NCBI GenBank assembly: GCA_002423435.1
Contig: DIWE01000023.1
Coordinates: forward strand, 155,332 to 219,331
DNA length: 64,000 bases
Direction of reading: 5' to 3'
DNA from: Clostridiales bacterium UBA6114
GTDB lineage: Bacteria; Bacillota; Clostridia; Oscillospirales; Butyricicoccaceae
Shown here: positions 16,415 to 24,421 of the stretch, piece after piece
How positions within the stretch are numbered: the stretch's first letter is position 1
Layout of the letters: every line of letters begins with the position of its first letter
Notes under the pieces: model-generated
What the model was told of the DNA's origin: nothing
The model's database searches: none
The model's input: the letters and a program-made list of their open reading frames with translations, nothing else
Made by a program: the position numbers and the translations under genes

Positions 16415-16455
16415 CGCAGGCAAGACTACCGCAAATAGCAGTTGTCTTGCCTGCG
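16415..16455. terminator. Convergent terminator hairpin
   Basis: A 12-bp stem (CGCAGGCAAGAC / GTCTTGCCTGCG) lies between the TasA-like gene and the convergent HD-GYP gene, followed by TATCGTTTTAT. Confidence 0.65.
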
Positions 16456-16494
16456 TATCGTTTTATCGCAAAACGTGTGGAATATTCCCGTTTG

Positions 16495-17448
16495 TCATAT
16501 GTACCGGCCTGCAATATCTCCGAAAATACGGGCCAGCTCGGGATCAAACTGCGTCCCGGCGTTGCGGTAAAGCTCGGCGACAGCCTCGTCCACGCTTATC
16601 GCTTCCCTGTACGCTCTGCTGGCGGTCATCGCGTCAAAGGCATCCGCCACCGCGAGAATACGGCACATCAGGGGGATTTTTTCGCCCGCAAGCCCCAAAG
16701 GATATCCCCCGCCGTCCCAGTGCTCATGATGCGCGAGAATGCATCCGGCAACCTCCATCAGATCCGTCGTATGCCGGACAATGCGGTATCCGATCTCGGG
16801 ATGGCGCCTCATTTCCTTCCATTCCTCGTCCGTCAGGGGACCGGATTTTCGCAGGATGCTCTGGCGCACACCGACTTTGCCGACATCATGAAGCATCGCC
16901 AAAAGAGAAAGCTCGCTTTTCTCCTCGGAGGAAAGCTTGAGCTTGTCAGCCAGCAGGCCGCAGTAATCCATTACCCTTTCCGCATGGTTTTCCGCCTCGG
17001 GGCTTCTCTCAAAAAGAATCGCGAGGAACGTTCCGGCGATATCGTTTCTGATGCCCGTTGCCTCCGTAAGCTTCCGGCAGCATCTCCATTCCTCGGCCTC
17101 TCCCGAAGCAATATCCTGAAAGACGGTGATAAAATATTCGTTCTCCGGGGAAAAAGCGGTAACTTTATAAAAATCCCCGAGAAAATCAACGTAACGGATG
17201 GTTTCCTGCGTTACCCCCGTCAGCGCCACAGTGCCGCAGAAATCCACCCAATCGGACTGATCCGTCGAAGCCCCCGGAAAAATCTTAGACGCCCTTTTCC
17301 CCAAAATCGACTCTCTGTTTAACCCGATCATTTTTTCAAAGGCATGATTTACGCTCAGGACAACGTAATCCTTCGCTTTTCCCCTGCTGTTTAATATGAT
17401 TTTCTGATAGGCATATCTTAAAGGGATCTTTTTTACCGAATCCTTCAC
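16495..17448 (-). CDS. PAS-HD-GYP cyclic-di-GMP phosphodiesterase
   Basis: 317 residues. An N-terminal PAS-like sensor (about 10-115: VNHAFEKMIGLNRESILGKRASKIFPG) precedes an HD-GYP domain. The catalytic H187-D188 (MLHDVGKVGV) and the GYP loop (HHEHWDGGGYPLGLAGEKIP, residues 240-259) are intact. Further metal ligands lie in RILAVADAFDAMTA. Intact enzymes hydrolyse c-di-GMP to pGpG or GMP. The gene sits 115 bases from the TasA-like gene, which is itself behind a c-di-GMP riboswitch, so enzyme and sensor may form a local circuit. No membrane segment is seen. Confidence 0.92.
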   Translation of the reverse strand: MKDSVKKIPLRYAYQKIILNSRGKAKDYVVLSVNHAFEKMIGLNRESILGKRASKIFPGASTDQSDWVDFCGTVALTGVTQETIRYVDFLGDFYKVTAFSPENEYFITVFQDIASGEAEEWRCCRKLTEATGIRNDIAGTFLAILFERSPEAENHAERVMDYCGLLADKLKLSSEEKSELSLLAMLHDVGKVGVRQSILRKSGPLTDEEWKEMRRHPEIGYRIVRHTTDLMEVAGCILAHHEHWDGGGYPLGLAGEKIPLMCRILAVADAFDAMTASRAYREAISVDEAVAELYRNAGTQFDPELARIFGDIAGRYI

Positions 17449-17662
17449 TACTTTTCCTGTCGTTTTTAATCATTCCTTCCGTATAACTTACGGCGCCGGA
17501 GGCCTGAGAACACGAGTGATTCATATCAGGCGCATGAATTACAACTTGAAAGGTATAAATCAATTATATATGGAAAATAATATAAACACAAGTGTATAAA
17601 TACCCTTACGGTTTGTTTAATGCAATATTCATAATTGATAAAGTTATATTAGGGTGATTAAA
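17449..17662. promoter_or_regulatory. Divergent intergenic region
   Basis: AT-rich region between the HD-GYP gene and the XRE gene. It carries TGATAAAGTTATATTA at 17636-17651 just before the XRE ribosome-binding site; the same 16 bases recur at 29209-29224. No other structure was recognised. Confidence 0.35.
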
Positions 17663-17992
17663 ATGGAAATAGATTATGCACAATTGGGTAAAAGAATCGC
17701 AAAACGACGCAGAGTATTAAACCTGTCACAGGGTGAAGTCGCGGAAGCCACCGGATTGAGCAACAACTATATTTCCAATATCGAAAACAATCATTCAATC
17801 CCAAGCATTGAAACGCTGATGAAAGTCTGTAAAGCGCTCAACACAACGCCGGATTATTTTCTTTTGGGCATTTTTAAGCAGGTTGACGACAACGTTTTCA
17901 CGGAAATCAGTGAAAAAATCAGACTCTGCAACAAGCAAAAGCTGAAATTGATCAATCATTTTATAACCTGGGTGATTGACGAGCCGCTTTAA
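17663..17992 (+). CDS. XRE-family transcriptional regulator
   Basis: 109 residues from the ATG at 17663, which has AGGGTG 6 bases upstream; an in-frame GTG at 17654 overlaps that site. A helix-turn-helix occupies residues 10-60 (AKRRRVLNLSQGEVAEATGL, then SNNYISNIENNHSIPSIETL). The C-terminal 40 residues are charged helices, probably for dimer formation. It stands alone, so the target is unknown; the nearest genes are HD-GYP and a lipoprotein. Confidence 0.85.
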   Translation: MEIDYAQLGKRIAKRRRVLNLSQGEVAEATGLSNNYISNIENNHSIPSIETLMKVCKALNTTPDYFLLGIFKQVDDNVFTEISEKIRLCNKQKLKLINHFITWVIDEPL

Positions 17993-18022
17993 TTGAATCG
18001 CTTACCAATTTTCAGCAGCCCT

Positions 18023-18051
18023 GAAACCCCGTAAAACGGGGTTTCCTTTTT
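18023..18051 (+). terminator. Intrinsic terminator after XRE gene
   Basis: GAAACCCCGT-AAA-ACGGGGTTTC hairpin followed by CTTTTT. Confidence 0.85.
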
Positions 18052-18201
18052 ATGTGATTTTCTCTCTAACCGCGGCAAAAGCGGGCCGGTCGCGGATATT
18101 GTTGCGGTGTCAAAGTATAAAATGCGCAAAATCTGGAGAGTTTAATAGAGCAGATAGCCATTTCCAGAACGGATTTTATTTTTCGGGGAGGATTCCAAAA
18201 C

Positions 18202-18822
18202 ATGAAAAAGAAAACAATAATGCTGTCGATGATTCTGGCCGCGGCATTATTAACATCCTGTACAAGAAACACCACGCCCTCTACCACCACTACAGTGCCG
18301 GGTACCACAACCCCGGGCACGACAACGACGGCGCCGGGTACGACTACAGCGCCGGGCACCACAACGACTCCGGGTACCGATACCGTGACGTCCGCGTCAA
18401 TCGTCGACAACAACTCGGCCTTTGAAAATGCCATCAGCAGTACCGGCACCTGGATCATATGTCTGACGAAGGATCTGACCTTTGACAAAGACCTTACGCT
18501 GGACGGCGAATTCAAAAACGGAAAGAAAGACGACCAGGGCAAGGACGTCATACAGCGCAAAATCGCTCTGTACACACAGGACGAAAACCGCACCGTCACC
18601 TCCCGGTTTACGCTGACCGCGCCGAAGCTGACGATCAACAGCCCCAACGCAAGCATCCAGCACGGGACGTTTAAGGGCGATCTTTATGTCTCCGCAGAGA
18701 ATTTTGAGCTTGTCGACGCCGCTGTTGAAGGCAACGTTTATTTTTCCACCGACGCTGTCAAGAATTCTTTCAAAATGGATGCGACGAGCTCCGTCACCGG
18801 AAAGCAGGAAATAAAGTCCTGA
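18202..18822 (+). CDS. Hypothetical lipoprotein with PGTTT repeats
   Basis: 206 residues. The signal peptide MKKKTIMLSMILAAALLTSC ends at lipobox cysteine C20. Residues 24-60 are a low-complexity linker built from repeated PGTTT/APGTTT units, likely an extended wall-spanning spacer and possibly a glycosylation target. The rest (LTFDKDLTLDGEF, APKLTINSPNASIQHGTFKGDLYVSA) alternates short strands as in beta-helical or polymer-forming folds. The function is not recognised. It faces the convergent menaquinone/NDH-2 cluster. Confidence 0.75.
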   Translation: MKKKTIMLSMILAAALLTSCTRNTTPSTTTTVPGTTTPGTTTTAPGTTTAPGTTTTPGTDTVTSASIVDNNSAFENAISSTGTWIICLTKDLTFDKDLTLDGEFKNGKKDDQGKDVIQRKIALYTQDENRTVTSRFTLTAPKLTINSPNASIQHGTFKGDLYVSAENFELVDAAVEGNVYFSTDAVKNSFKMDATSSVTGKQEIKS

Positions 18823-18893
18823 TCTTGAAATCCCGCTCTTTCTGAATAAAGGCGGGCGGCCGGCTTAAAACAGGTTCGTTTTGATGCTCTTAA

Positions 18894-18943
18894 GGGGTGT
18901 TGCGAAATGTGAGGATATGCATTTCGCGGCACCCCTGCTTTTA
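18894..18943. terminator. Convergent terminator hairpin
   Basis: GGGGTGTTGCGAAATG pairs with CATTTCGCGGCACCCC across a 10-base loop, followed by TGCTTTT. It separates the lipoprotein gene from the convergent prenyltransferase gene. Just upstream, AACAGGTTCGTTTTGA (18868-18883) recurs at about 48228. Confidence 0.75.
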
Positions 18944-18947
18944 TCCG

Positions 18948-19862
18948 TCATCGCAAAGCCGCCGCTGCGGCGGCAAGGATAATCAGCGGCAGCATCATGA
19001 CAACGAAATTCTGCACGCTCAGCGGGAAGGTTTTCTCCTTCGAAGGATGCTTTCTGAAAACCGTTATATTTTTTCGTACAACCGGGAAAACAAGGAACGC
19101 GGCAAGCACATACGGCGGAAGTACCCTGAAAGCGGCCGCCGCGACAACGGCCCCGAACGAGGCGTAGTATAACGCCGCGAAAAGCCTCAGCGACGTCTCC
19201 CCGCCGATGTAGAAAGGCAGCGTAAACCGGTCTACCCGGACGTCGGCCTCGACATCGCAGATATTGTTCGCGAGCATGATGTTTGCGACTCCGCAGACCG
19301 CCGGAGCGGTGACGACGCCGAGCTTTGCAAGGCCCGCCGCATCCAGCCATATCTGAATAACGGCGCCGTTGAAAGACAGATAAATAAGGCTATGCTCCGG
19401 GGCGTTTATCAAAACGACGAGCAAGGGGATAAAAAAGCCCATGAAAACGCCGGAAAAGACTTCTCCGAGCGGCATGCGCGAAATGGGGGCGGGGCCGAAG
19501 GTGTAAAAGATCCCGATCGCGAAGCATAAAGCGCCACAGATAAGCACGACAAGCCCGGTGCGCAAAGCCAGGGCCAGGCCGGCCGCCGCAGCCGATATGA
19601 GCAGGACATATAAAATGAGCTTTGCCGCGGCCTTTGTAAACTGAAGCGGTTTCCGGTTCGTTTTGGTGTCGATATAGTTGTTGAGGGCCGTCGTCGCCAT
19701 GTCGAAAAGCAGCATCGAGGCCAAAAAAAGGAGAGTGTTTCCCGCATCTATCCGCTCGTAGGCATAAAGCGTATAAAAAACGCCCAGCAAAAAAGGCAGG
19801 ACGCTTGCAATCTTTGTTTTGATTTCCACATAGCTTAAAAACCGTTTTACGATAATAATCAC
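18948..19862 (-). CDS. UbiA-family prenyltransferase (DHNA polyprenyltransferase, MenA/DmkA type)
   Basis: 304 residues with about eight or nine hydrophobic segments. The first Asp-rich motif is in LNNYIDTKTNRKPL (about 61-74) and the second in NNICDVEADVRVDR (about 200-213). It attaches a polyprenyl chain to 1,4-dihydroxy-2-naphthoate or a similar ring at the membrane to make demethylmenaquinone. It directly follows the polyprenyl diphosphate synthase and NDH-2 genes on the same strand. No other men genes are in the window. The three-gene set resembles the dmkA-dmkB-ndh2 part of flavin-based extracellular electron-transfer loci. Confidence 0.85.
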   Translation of the reverse strand: MIIIVKRFLSYVEIKTKIASVLPFLLGVFYTLYAYERIDAGNTLLFLASMLLFDMATTALNNYIDTKTNRKPLQFTKAAAKLILYVLLISAAAAGLALALRTGLVVLICGALCFAIGIFYTFGPAPISRMPLGEVFSGVFMGFFIPLLVVLINAPEHSLIYLSFNGAVIQIWLDAAGLAKLGVVTAPAVCGVANIMLANNICDVEADVRVDRFTLPFYIGGETSLRLFAALYYASFGAVVAAAAFRVLPPYVLAAFLVFPVVRKNITVFRKHPSKEKTFPLSVQNFVVMMLPLIILAAAAAALR

Positions 19863-20837
19863 CTACATCTGAAGGCCGCCGCTCACCTTTTCCAGAACGC
19901 GCGTCAGAATGAGCCGGTTATTTTGGCACTCCACTCTTTCGATCAGCTTTTCCGCCTTCTTAAAATATCTCCCGGCCGTATCCATCGCCGCCGCGACGCC
20001 GCCCGACGAAACGACCTCCGCAATGATCTCCCGGATGCCGGATTTTGTCGGGGCGCGGCCCGCTACGCGCTCCCGAAGCCTCGGATTTCCGGCGAGCGAG
20101 TAAATCAGGGGCAGGGTCACGACCCCGTCCAAAAGATCATGCTTTATCGACTTTCCGGCCGTTTCAAAATCCGCCTGATAATCCATGCAGTCGTCCGCGA
20201 TCTGAAACAGCATGCCGATATGATGTCCGATGCGCCCCAAAAGGCGCGCCTGCTTTTCGCTTTTTCCGCCGATAACGGCGCCCGCGTACATGGACAGCGA
20301 AAAAAGCGCGGAGGTTTTGCCCGCGATGATCTTCAGATATTTGTAAACGCTCAGATCTAAATCCCTGTTATGCTTAAACTGGCGCAGCTCTCCCAGACAG
20401 ATCTTGGTCATGGCCCTTGAGATATCCCGGAATTTTTCGGGGTAATCGGCGGAGGCCTCGGCCACCATCGCAAAGCATTTGCAGAAGAGATAATCGCCGC
20501 AGATCACGGCGGTCTTCTTGCCGAATTTTTTTTGGACGCTCGACCTTCCCCGCCTTGTCTCGGAGTCGTCGATCACGTCGTCGTGCACCAGCGTCGCGAG
20601 ATGCAGAATTTCAAGCGTCGCCGCGGCGACGACGGCGTTTTTAGGGATCAGTCCCTCCCCGTCCATCGCCGAGGCGAGCAAAAGCATGGCCCTTAAATTT
20701 TTACCTTCCTTAAGGGTCAGATACCGGGTCACGTCCGAGATGAGCTCGTCCGACTGAAAAAGCGTTCGGCGGATCAATTCTTTCGCCGCGTCAAGCGAGT
20801 CGTCGAAATTCAGTTTTTCCGTCACTTTTTCAGTCAT
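19863..20837 (-). CDS. Polyprenyl diphosphate synthase (HepT/DmkB type)
   Basis: 324 residues. The first aspartate-rich motif is D86-D87-x-x-D90 in LVHDDVIDDSETRRGRSS, and the second is in ADDCMDYQADFETAGKSIKHD near residue 215. It builds the long isoprenoid tail by adding isopentenyl units. The start overlaps the end of the NDH-2 gene by 8 bases and the stop abuts the prenyltransferase gene, so the three are one translation-coupled operon. Product chain length cannot be read from the sequence by eye. Confidence 0.9.
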   Translation of the reverse strand: MTEKVTEKLNFDDSLDAAKELIRRTLFQSDELISDVTRYLTLKEGKNLRAMLLLASAMDGEGLIPKNAVVAAATLEILHLATLVHDDVIDDSETRRGRSSVQKKFGKKTAVICGDYLFCKCFAMVAEASADYPEKFRDISRAMTKICLGELRQFKHNRDLDLSVYKYLKIIAGKTSALFSLSMYAGAVIGGKSEKQARLLGRIGHHIGMLFQIADDCMDYQADFETAGKSIKHDLLDGVVTLPLIYSLAGNPRLRERVAGRAPTKSGIREIIAEVVSSGGVAAAMDTAGRYFKKAEKLIERVECQNNRLILTRVLEKVSGGLQM

Positions 20838-22761
20838 TGTACAGATAGTACTTCCGGGCGAAGCTCACTTTCTTCCAGTGTTTTTTAAGCCACGGCATGA
20901 CGTAATAGTCGAGCCCGAAAACCTTGCCTCCGCCGATCAAAACGGCAACGGAGGCAAAAAACATCCACCACGTGCCCAGATACAATCCCGTCGTCGTAAC
21001 GAAAAGCCCCTGCAGAAAGATGGATAAAAGCGACGCGATCGTTGTGAAAAGCCCTCCCATCAGTAAAAGGCCGACCGCGATTTCCGCGAGCACGATGACG
21101 ACCTGGAAAAAGACCTGGGCTCCTTCGCTCTTTAATATGAAATTGTTGTTGAACCAGTCGATAAGCCCGATCTGAAACCTGATCGCGATATCGGTGGTTT
21201 TAATGACGGTCATCCTGATAAAGCCCAGGACGTTCCAGTCTAAAATCAGGCTGCCCGTGGCCGCGGGCGCCGCCGCCCCGCCGGAGGTCGTCGCGCTCGT
21301 GACGGCGTCGCCCGCGGGCGTGCCGGTAATGGCCTGCGCAAACAGGTTGCCCGCGCTCTGTAAAAACACCTGCAGCCTGGGCGCGTAAAGCCATCCCTCC
21401 GCGATTTTTTGGATGCCTTCATAGACCCAGTACGCGCCGAGGAACACGCGCAGCGGCACCAGCAAAAAGCTCGGCGTGCGGTTTGAAAAATGCCCGCCCA
21501 CAAAGCTGCGGCAGTCCCTGATCGTGAAAAATTCGTGGTGGATATAGCTCCACACCTTGTTCCAGCCCAGAACCTGGACAAAATACACGATATTGATAAA
21601 ATGCTTTACGAACATCGAAAAAAACGAGGGCAGCGCGATTTTTGTCTTTGCGGTCCCGACATGCGCGAGGCCGTAGCGCCCTCCGATGCTCAGCATGACC
21701 CCGTGGAACTTAGGCTCGTAACCGCGCATTTTCTCTTTTTTGGTGATTGCGGCATAGAGGTTATGCGCGACCGTTTCCGCGGAGCTTTCGCAGTTTTCAA
21801 CCATTTGCGGCACCGGCTCCTTTTCGCCCTTCGGGATATAAAACAGGTTGTCCCCCGCGACAAAAACGTCGTCCCTGCCCTCGGCGAGCAAAAATTCGTC
21901 GGTTTTGATCCTCCCGCGCTTCGCCTGCGGGAGGCTTTGCGACTGCTTTACGACATCGGCGCTCTCGATGCCGGCCGTCCAGATAATGGTCGCCGTCTCA
22001 TGCCGCTCGGTCCGGTCGCCCTCGCCGAGCTCCACATATCCGTCGCCGACCGCCTTTACCCCTGTTTTCAGCCTGACCGAGACACCCATCTTTCTGAGCC
22101 TTCTCCGGGCCTTTTCCGAGAGCTTTTCGGGCAGCACAGGCACCACCCGGTCAAGCATGTCCACATTGACGATCCTCAGCTGCCCGCGCCCGATCTCAAA
22201 CACGTCGCAAAGGATGCGCGCCCATTCGGCGAGCTCCCCCACCATTTCAACGCCGGTGAATCCGGCGCCGATCACATAGAAGGTCAGAAGCTTCTGCCTT
22301 TTTTGATCGTCCGTTTCGTTGACCGCTTTTCGGAACATGTTAAGGATATGCTCCCTGAGCTTTACCGCGTCCTCATAGGACCACAGCTTATACGTAAATT
22401 CCTCCGCGCCCGGGATTCCGAAGAAGGTCGGCTGCGAGCCCGCCGAAAGCACGAGATAGTCGTATTTGTAGCTCGAGTTTTTGCCGTTCAGCACCTTATT
22501 TTCATAATCGATCGACGTGACGGTGTCAAGCTTTACTTGAACCCCGCGGCCCGTAAAGACGCGCTTTAGGCTGATTTTGACGCTGTCCTCCTCGACGCGG
22601 TGGGCGGCCACCTCATGCAGCTCGGTGAGCATCGTATGGTAACCGTTTTTATCGATCAGTGTTATTTTGACATCCTTGTGATTTTTAAAGCGCCTGGCGA
22701 GTTTCTTTGCCGTCAGTACTCCCGCGTATCCGGCGCCCAGGACCACAATATTCTGTTCCAT
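20830..22761 (-). CDS. Type II NADH:quinone oxidoreductase with C-terminal membrane domain
   Basis: 643 residues, against about 400 for ordinary NDH-2. The FAD motif GAGYAGVLTAKKL is at residues 8-20, the NAD motif VIGAGFTGVEMVGELAEW near 165-182, and a C-terminal FAD block (DDVFVAGDNLFYI) near 300. Residues about 430-630 add several hydrophobic segments resembling a DoxX-like domain, with a Gly/Ala/Thr-rich loop. Long NDH-2 proteins of this kind are known from the extracellular electron-transfer locus of Listeria, next to quinone genes as here. It oxidises NADH and reduces a menaquinone-type quinone without pumping. Confidence 0.9.
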   Translation of the reverse strand: MEQNIVVLGAGYAGVLTAKKLARRFKNHKDVKITLIDKNGYHTMLTELHEVAAHRVEEDSVKISLKRVFTGRGVQVKLDTVTSIDYENKVLNGKNSSYKYDYLVLSAGSQPTFFGIPGAEEFTYKLWSYEDAVKLREHILNMFRKAVNETDDQKRQKLLTFYVIGAGFTGVEMVGELAEWARILCDVFEIGRGQLRIVNVDMLDRVVPVLPEKLSEKARRRLRKMGVSVRLKTGVKAVGDGYVELGEGDRTERHETATIIWTAGIESADVVKQSQSLPQAKRGRIKTDEFLLAEGRDDVFVAGDNLFYIPKGEKEPVPQMVENCESSAETVAHNLYAAITKKEKMRGYEPKFHGVMLSIGGRYGLAHVGTAKTKIALPSFFSMFVKHFINIVYFVQVLGWNKVWSYIHHEFFTIRDCRSFVGGHFSNRTPSFLLVPLRVFLGAYWVYEGIQKIAEGWLYAPRLQVFLQSAGNLFAQAITGTPAGDAVTSATTSGGAAAPAATGSLILDWNVLGFIRMTVIKTTDIAIRFQIGLIDWFNNNFILKSEGAQVFFQVVIVLAEIAVGLLLMGGLFTTIASLLSIFLQGLFVTTTGLYLGTWWMFFASVAVLIGGGKVFGLDYYVMPWLKKHWKKVSFARKYYLYND

Positions 22762-22866
22762 CCTTCATCCTCCGAAGTCCGGCCTTTTATGATATTTTAA
22801 GCATCCCAGCCGTTATTTTTTAGCTTTTGTTTTTTTCGTCCGATTATGCATTTTGGGGGGCATGCA

Positions 22867-22906
22867 AATGCCCGCCGCGAGTTTGTGTCGCGGCGGGCAT
22901 TTTTTA
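22867..22906. terminator. Strong hairpin between SLH and NDH-2 genes
   Basis: AATGCCCGCCGCGA-GTTTGTG-TCGCGGCGGGCATT is a perfect 14-bp stem followed by T-rich sequence on the + strand. On the minus strand it lies just after the SLH gene and would insulate it from the NDH-2 operon, though the T-run there is weak. Confidence 0.7.
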
Positions 22907-22934
22907 AATTTTGTGTGTGTAAAAGCCGGACAGA

Positions 22935-24248
22935 TTAAAACCGGTTGTAAAGCCTGTACAGGAAAACGGCGGTCTCGGCCCTTGTCGCCTTTGCCAAAGG
23001 GTCGATCCTCCCGCTCACGCCTTCGATCAGCCCCGCGTCCATAAGCGCCGCAATGCTCTCTGCGGCCCAGGGCGCGATCTCATCGCCGTCGTTTAATGCC
23101 GCGAGGACATCGGTGTAACCCGAAACGTAAAAGCCTTTGTATCGTTTAAGCGCGCGCACGGCCAGTGCCATCATTTCCTGCCGGGAAATGCTTTTCGCCG
23201 GATAAAACCTCCCGCCGCCCGTCCCTTCTGCGATTCCAAGCTTTTTCGCGGCTCCGGCCGCCTCCGAAAATGCGTCCGCCGCATGGACGTCGCTGAAATT
23301 GGAATCGAAGCTTGCCGAAAGGCCCAGCGCTTTTAACAGCATGTCCAGAAATTCCGCGCGGGTAACGTATCCGTCCGGGGAAAATATATTCTCGGACGTG
23401 CCGCAGGCGATCCCTTTCGAGGCCAGCACCTCAATCGCCCTTTTGGCCCAGGTGCAGCCGTCAAGGTCGGAAAACTGCTTTTTCACAGAGGCTGCGGCAT
23501 ATCCGCCGAAGCGGGTCGCGGTGAAGCTCAGCTCCCCGGTCCCGGCGTCGTAGCGCCCGGTCGGAACAACCGCCGCATCTCCCTGTCCGCCGACATACAA
23601 AACAACGATGTGCTCCGGGTCCCGAAGCTGCGCCGCGGTCGGCGCATAGGGTATCAGGACCCGGACGGGGAAATCGGGGTTTTCCCATTCGGCTTGTCCG
23701 CCGTCGATCGTAAGGCTCAGGTCCAAAACCGCGCCTTCGCCCAAAAGTCCGAGTACGTCTTCCGGGAATGCCGAGCTGTCGCCGCGGCCGACGCCCACGG
23801 CGGCGGTTTCGCCGCCGCTTTGCCCTTTCAGCATGCCGGTCGGGAGATATATCTCACCGAGCGGCGTTATCAGCTCGATTTTTTTGCCGTCGCCCGAGGA
23901 AAGGCTTTTACAGGGAAACGCCGCTTTATATCGCCTCATCTCCTCGACAAACGGAATTGTCACCGAAACGGTGTCCCCCGTGCTCTCAAAAAGTTTTGTA
24001 AGCACGTCCTCGCTTACCGAGACGGACACAGTGCGGGTCTCCGCGTTCAGCGACACGCCGAGGGTCTCATTCCGTGAGCCTCCGACGGCGCTTGCCTGCG
24101 GCGGGGTGCCCACGGACGCATGACAGACAGCTTCGCCCGAAGGCGGCGCATCTTCGCCGCCCGCGGCGGTATTTCCCACAAGCAGCAGCAAAATTATGCA
24201 CATCCCCAAAAAACGGACCGCGTATTTTCCCCTTCCTTGTGATCTCAT
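22935..24248 (-). CDS. Exported protein with three S-layer homology domains
   Basis: 437 residues. A signal peptide (hydrophobic MCIILLLLVGNTAAGG after a basic start) is followed by a novel N-terminal part of about 230 residues. Three SLH repeats follow: FSDLDGCTWAKRAIEVLASKG..., FSDVHAADAFSEAAGAAKKLG... and YTDVLAALNDGDEIAPWAAES.... SLH domains bind pyruvylated wall polymers. The N-terminal half includes GEIYLPTGMLKG and IVVLYVGGQGD and is not recognised. It is upstream of the NDH-2 operon on the same strand but separated by a strong hairpin. Confidence 0.88.
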   Translation of the reverse strand: MRSQGRGKYAVRFLGMCIILLLLVGNTAAGGEDAPPSGEAVCHASVGTPPQASAVGGSRNETLGVSLNAETRTVSVSVSEDVLTKLFESTGDTVSVTIPFVEEMRRYKAAFPCKSLSSGDGKKIELITPLGEIYLPTGMLKGQSGGETAAVGVGRGDSSAFPEDVLGLLGEGAVLDLSLTIDGGQAEWENPDFPVRVLIPYAPTAAQLRDPEHIVVLYVGGQGDAAVVPTGRYDAGTGELSFTATRFGGYAAASVKKQFSDLDGCTWAKRAIEVLASKGIACGTSENIFSPDGYVTRAEFLDMLLKALGLSASFDSNFSDVHAADAFSEAAGAAKKLGIAEGTGGGRFYPAKSISRQEMMALAVRALKRYKGFYVSGYTDVLAALNDGDEIAPWAAESIAALMDAGLIEGVSGRIDPLAKATRAETAVFLYRLYNRF

Positions 24249-24369
24249 CCGGCTTCGATTCCTTCCATATCCTCAGATTTTTACGTCATGGAAATTACAT
24301 ATTTTCCCATTTCCATTGCAATTATATATCCGAAGAATAAAGAATTTTGTTATCTATTGATGCTTAGGC
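24249..24369. other. Upstream region of SLH gene
   Basis: AT-rich, with a small hairpin ATGGAAAT...ATTTCCAT at about 24288-24316. It holds the promoter region of the SLH gene; no gene is seen. Confidence 0.4.
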
Positions 24370-24402
24370 AAAAAAATGGCGCCCGCCAATATGCGGACGC
24401 CA
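24370..24402 (-). terminator. Intrinsic terminator of pyrG
   Basis: Read on the minus strand: TGGCGTCCGC, loop ATATTG, GCGGGCGCCA, then seven T residues. It lies 20 bases after the pyrG stop. Confidence 0.88.
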
Positions 24403-24421
24403 CAGAGTATATTTTTATAGA

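Noticed and set aside
16399..17322. 307-residue + strand ORF opposite the HD-GYP gene
   Set aside because: Antisense to an intact enzyme with catalytic motifs; no start signal.
21490..22569. 359-residue + strand ORF opposite the NDH-2 gene
   Set aside because: It lies entirely inside the NDH-2 coding sequence with no ribosome-binding site and no recognisable motif.
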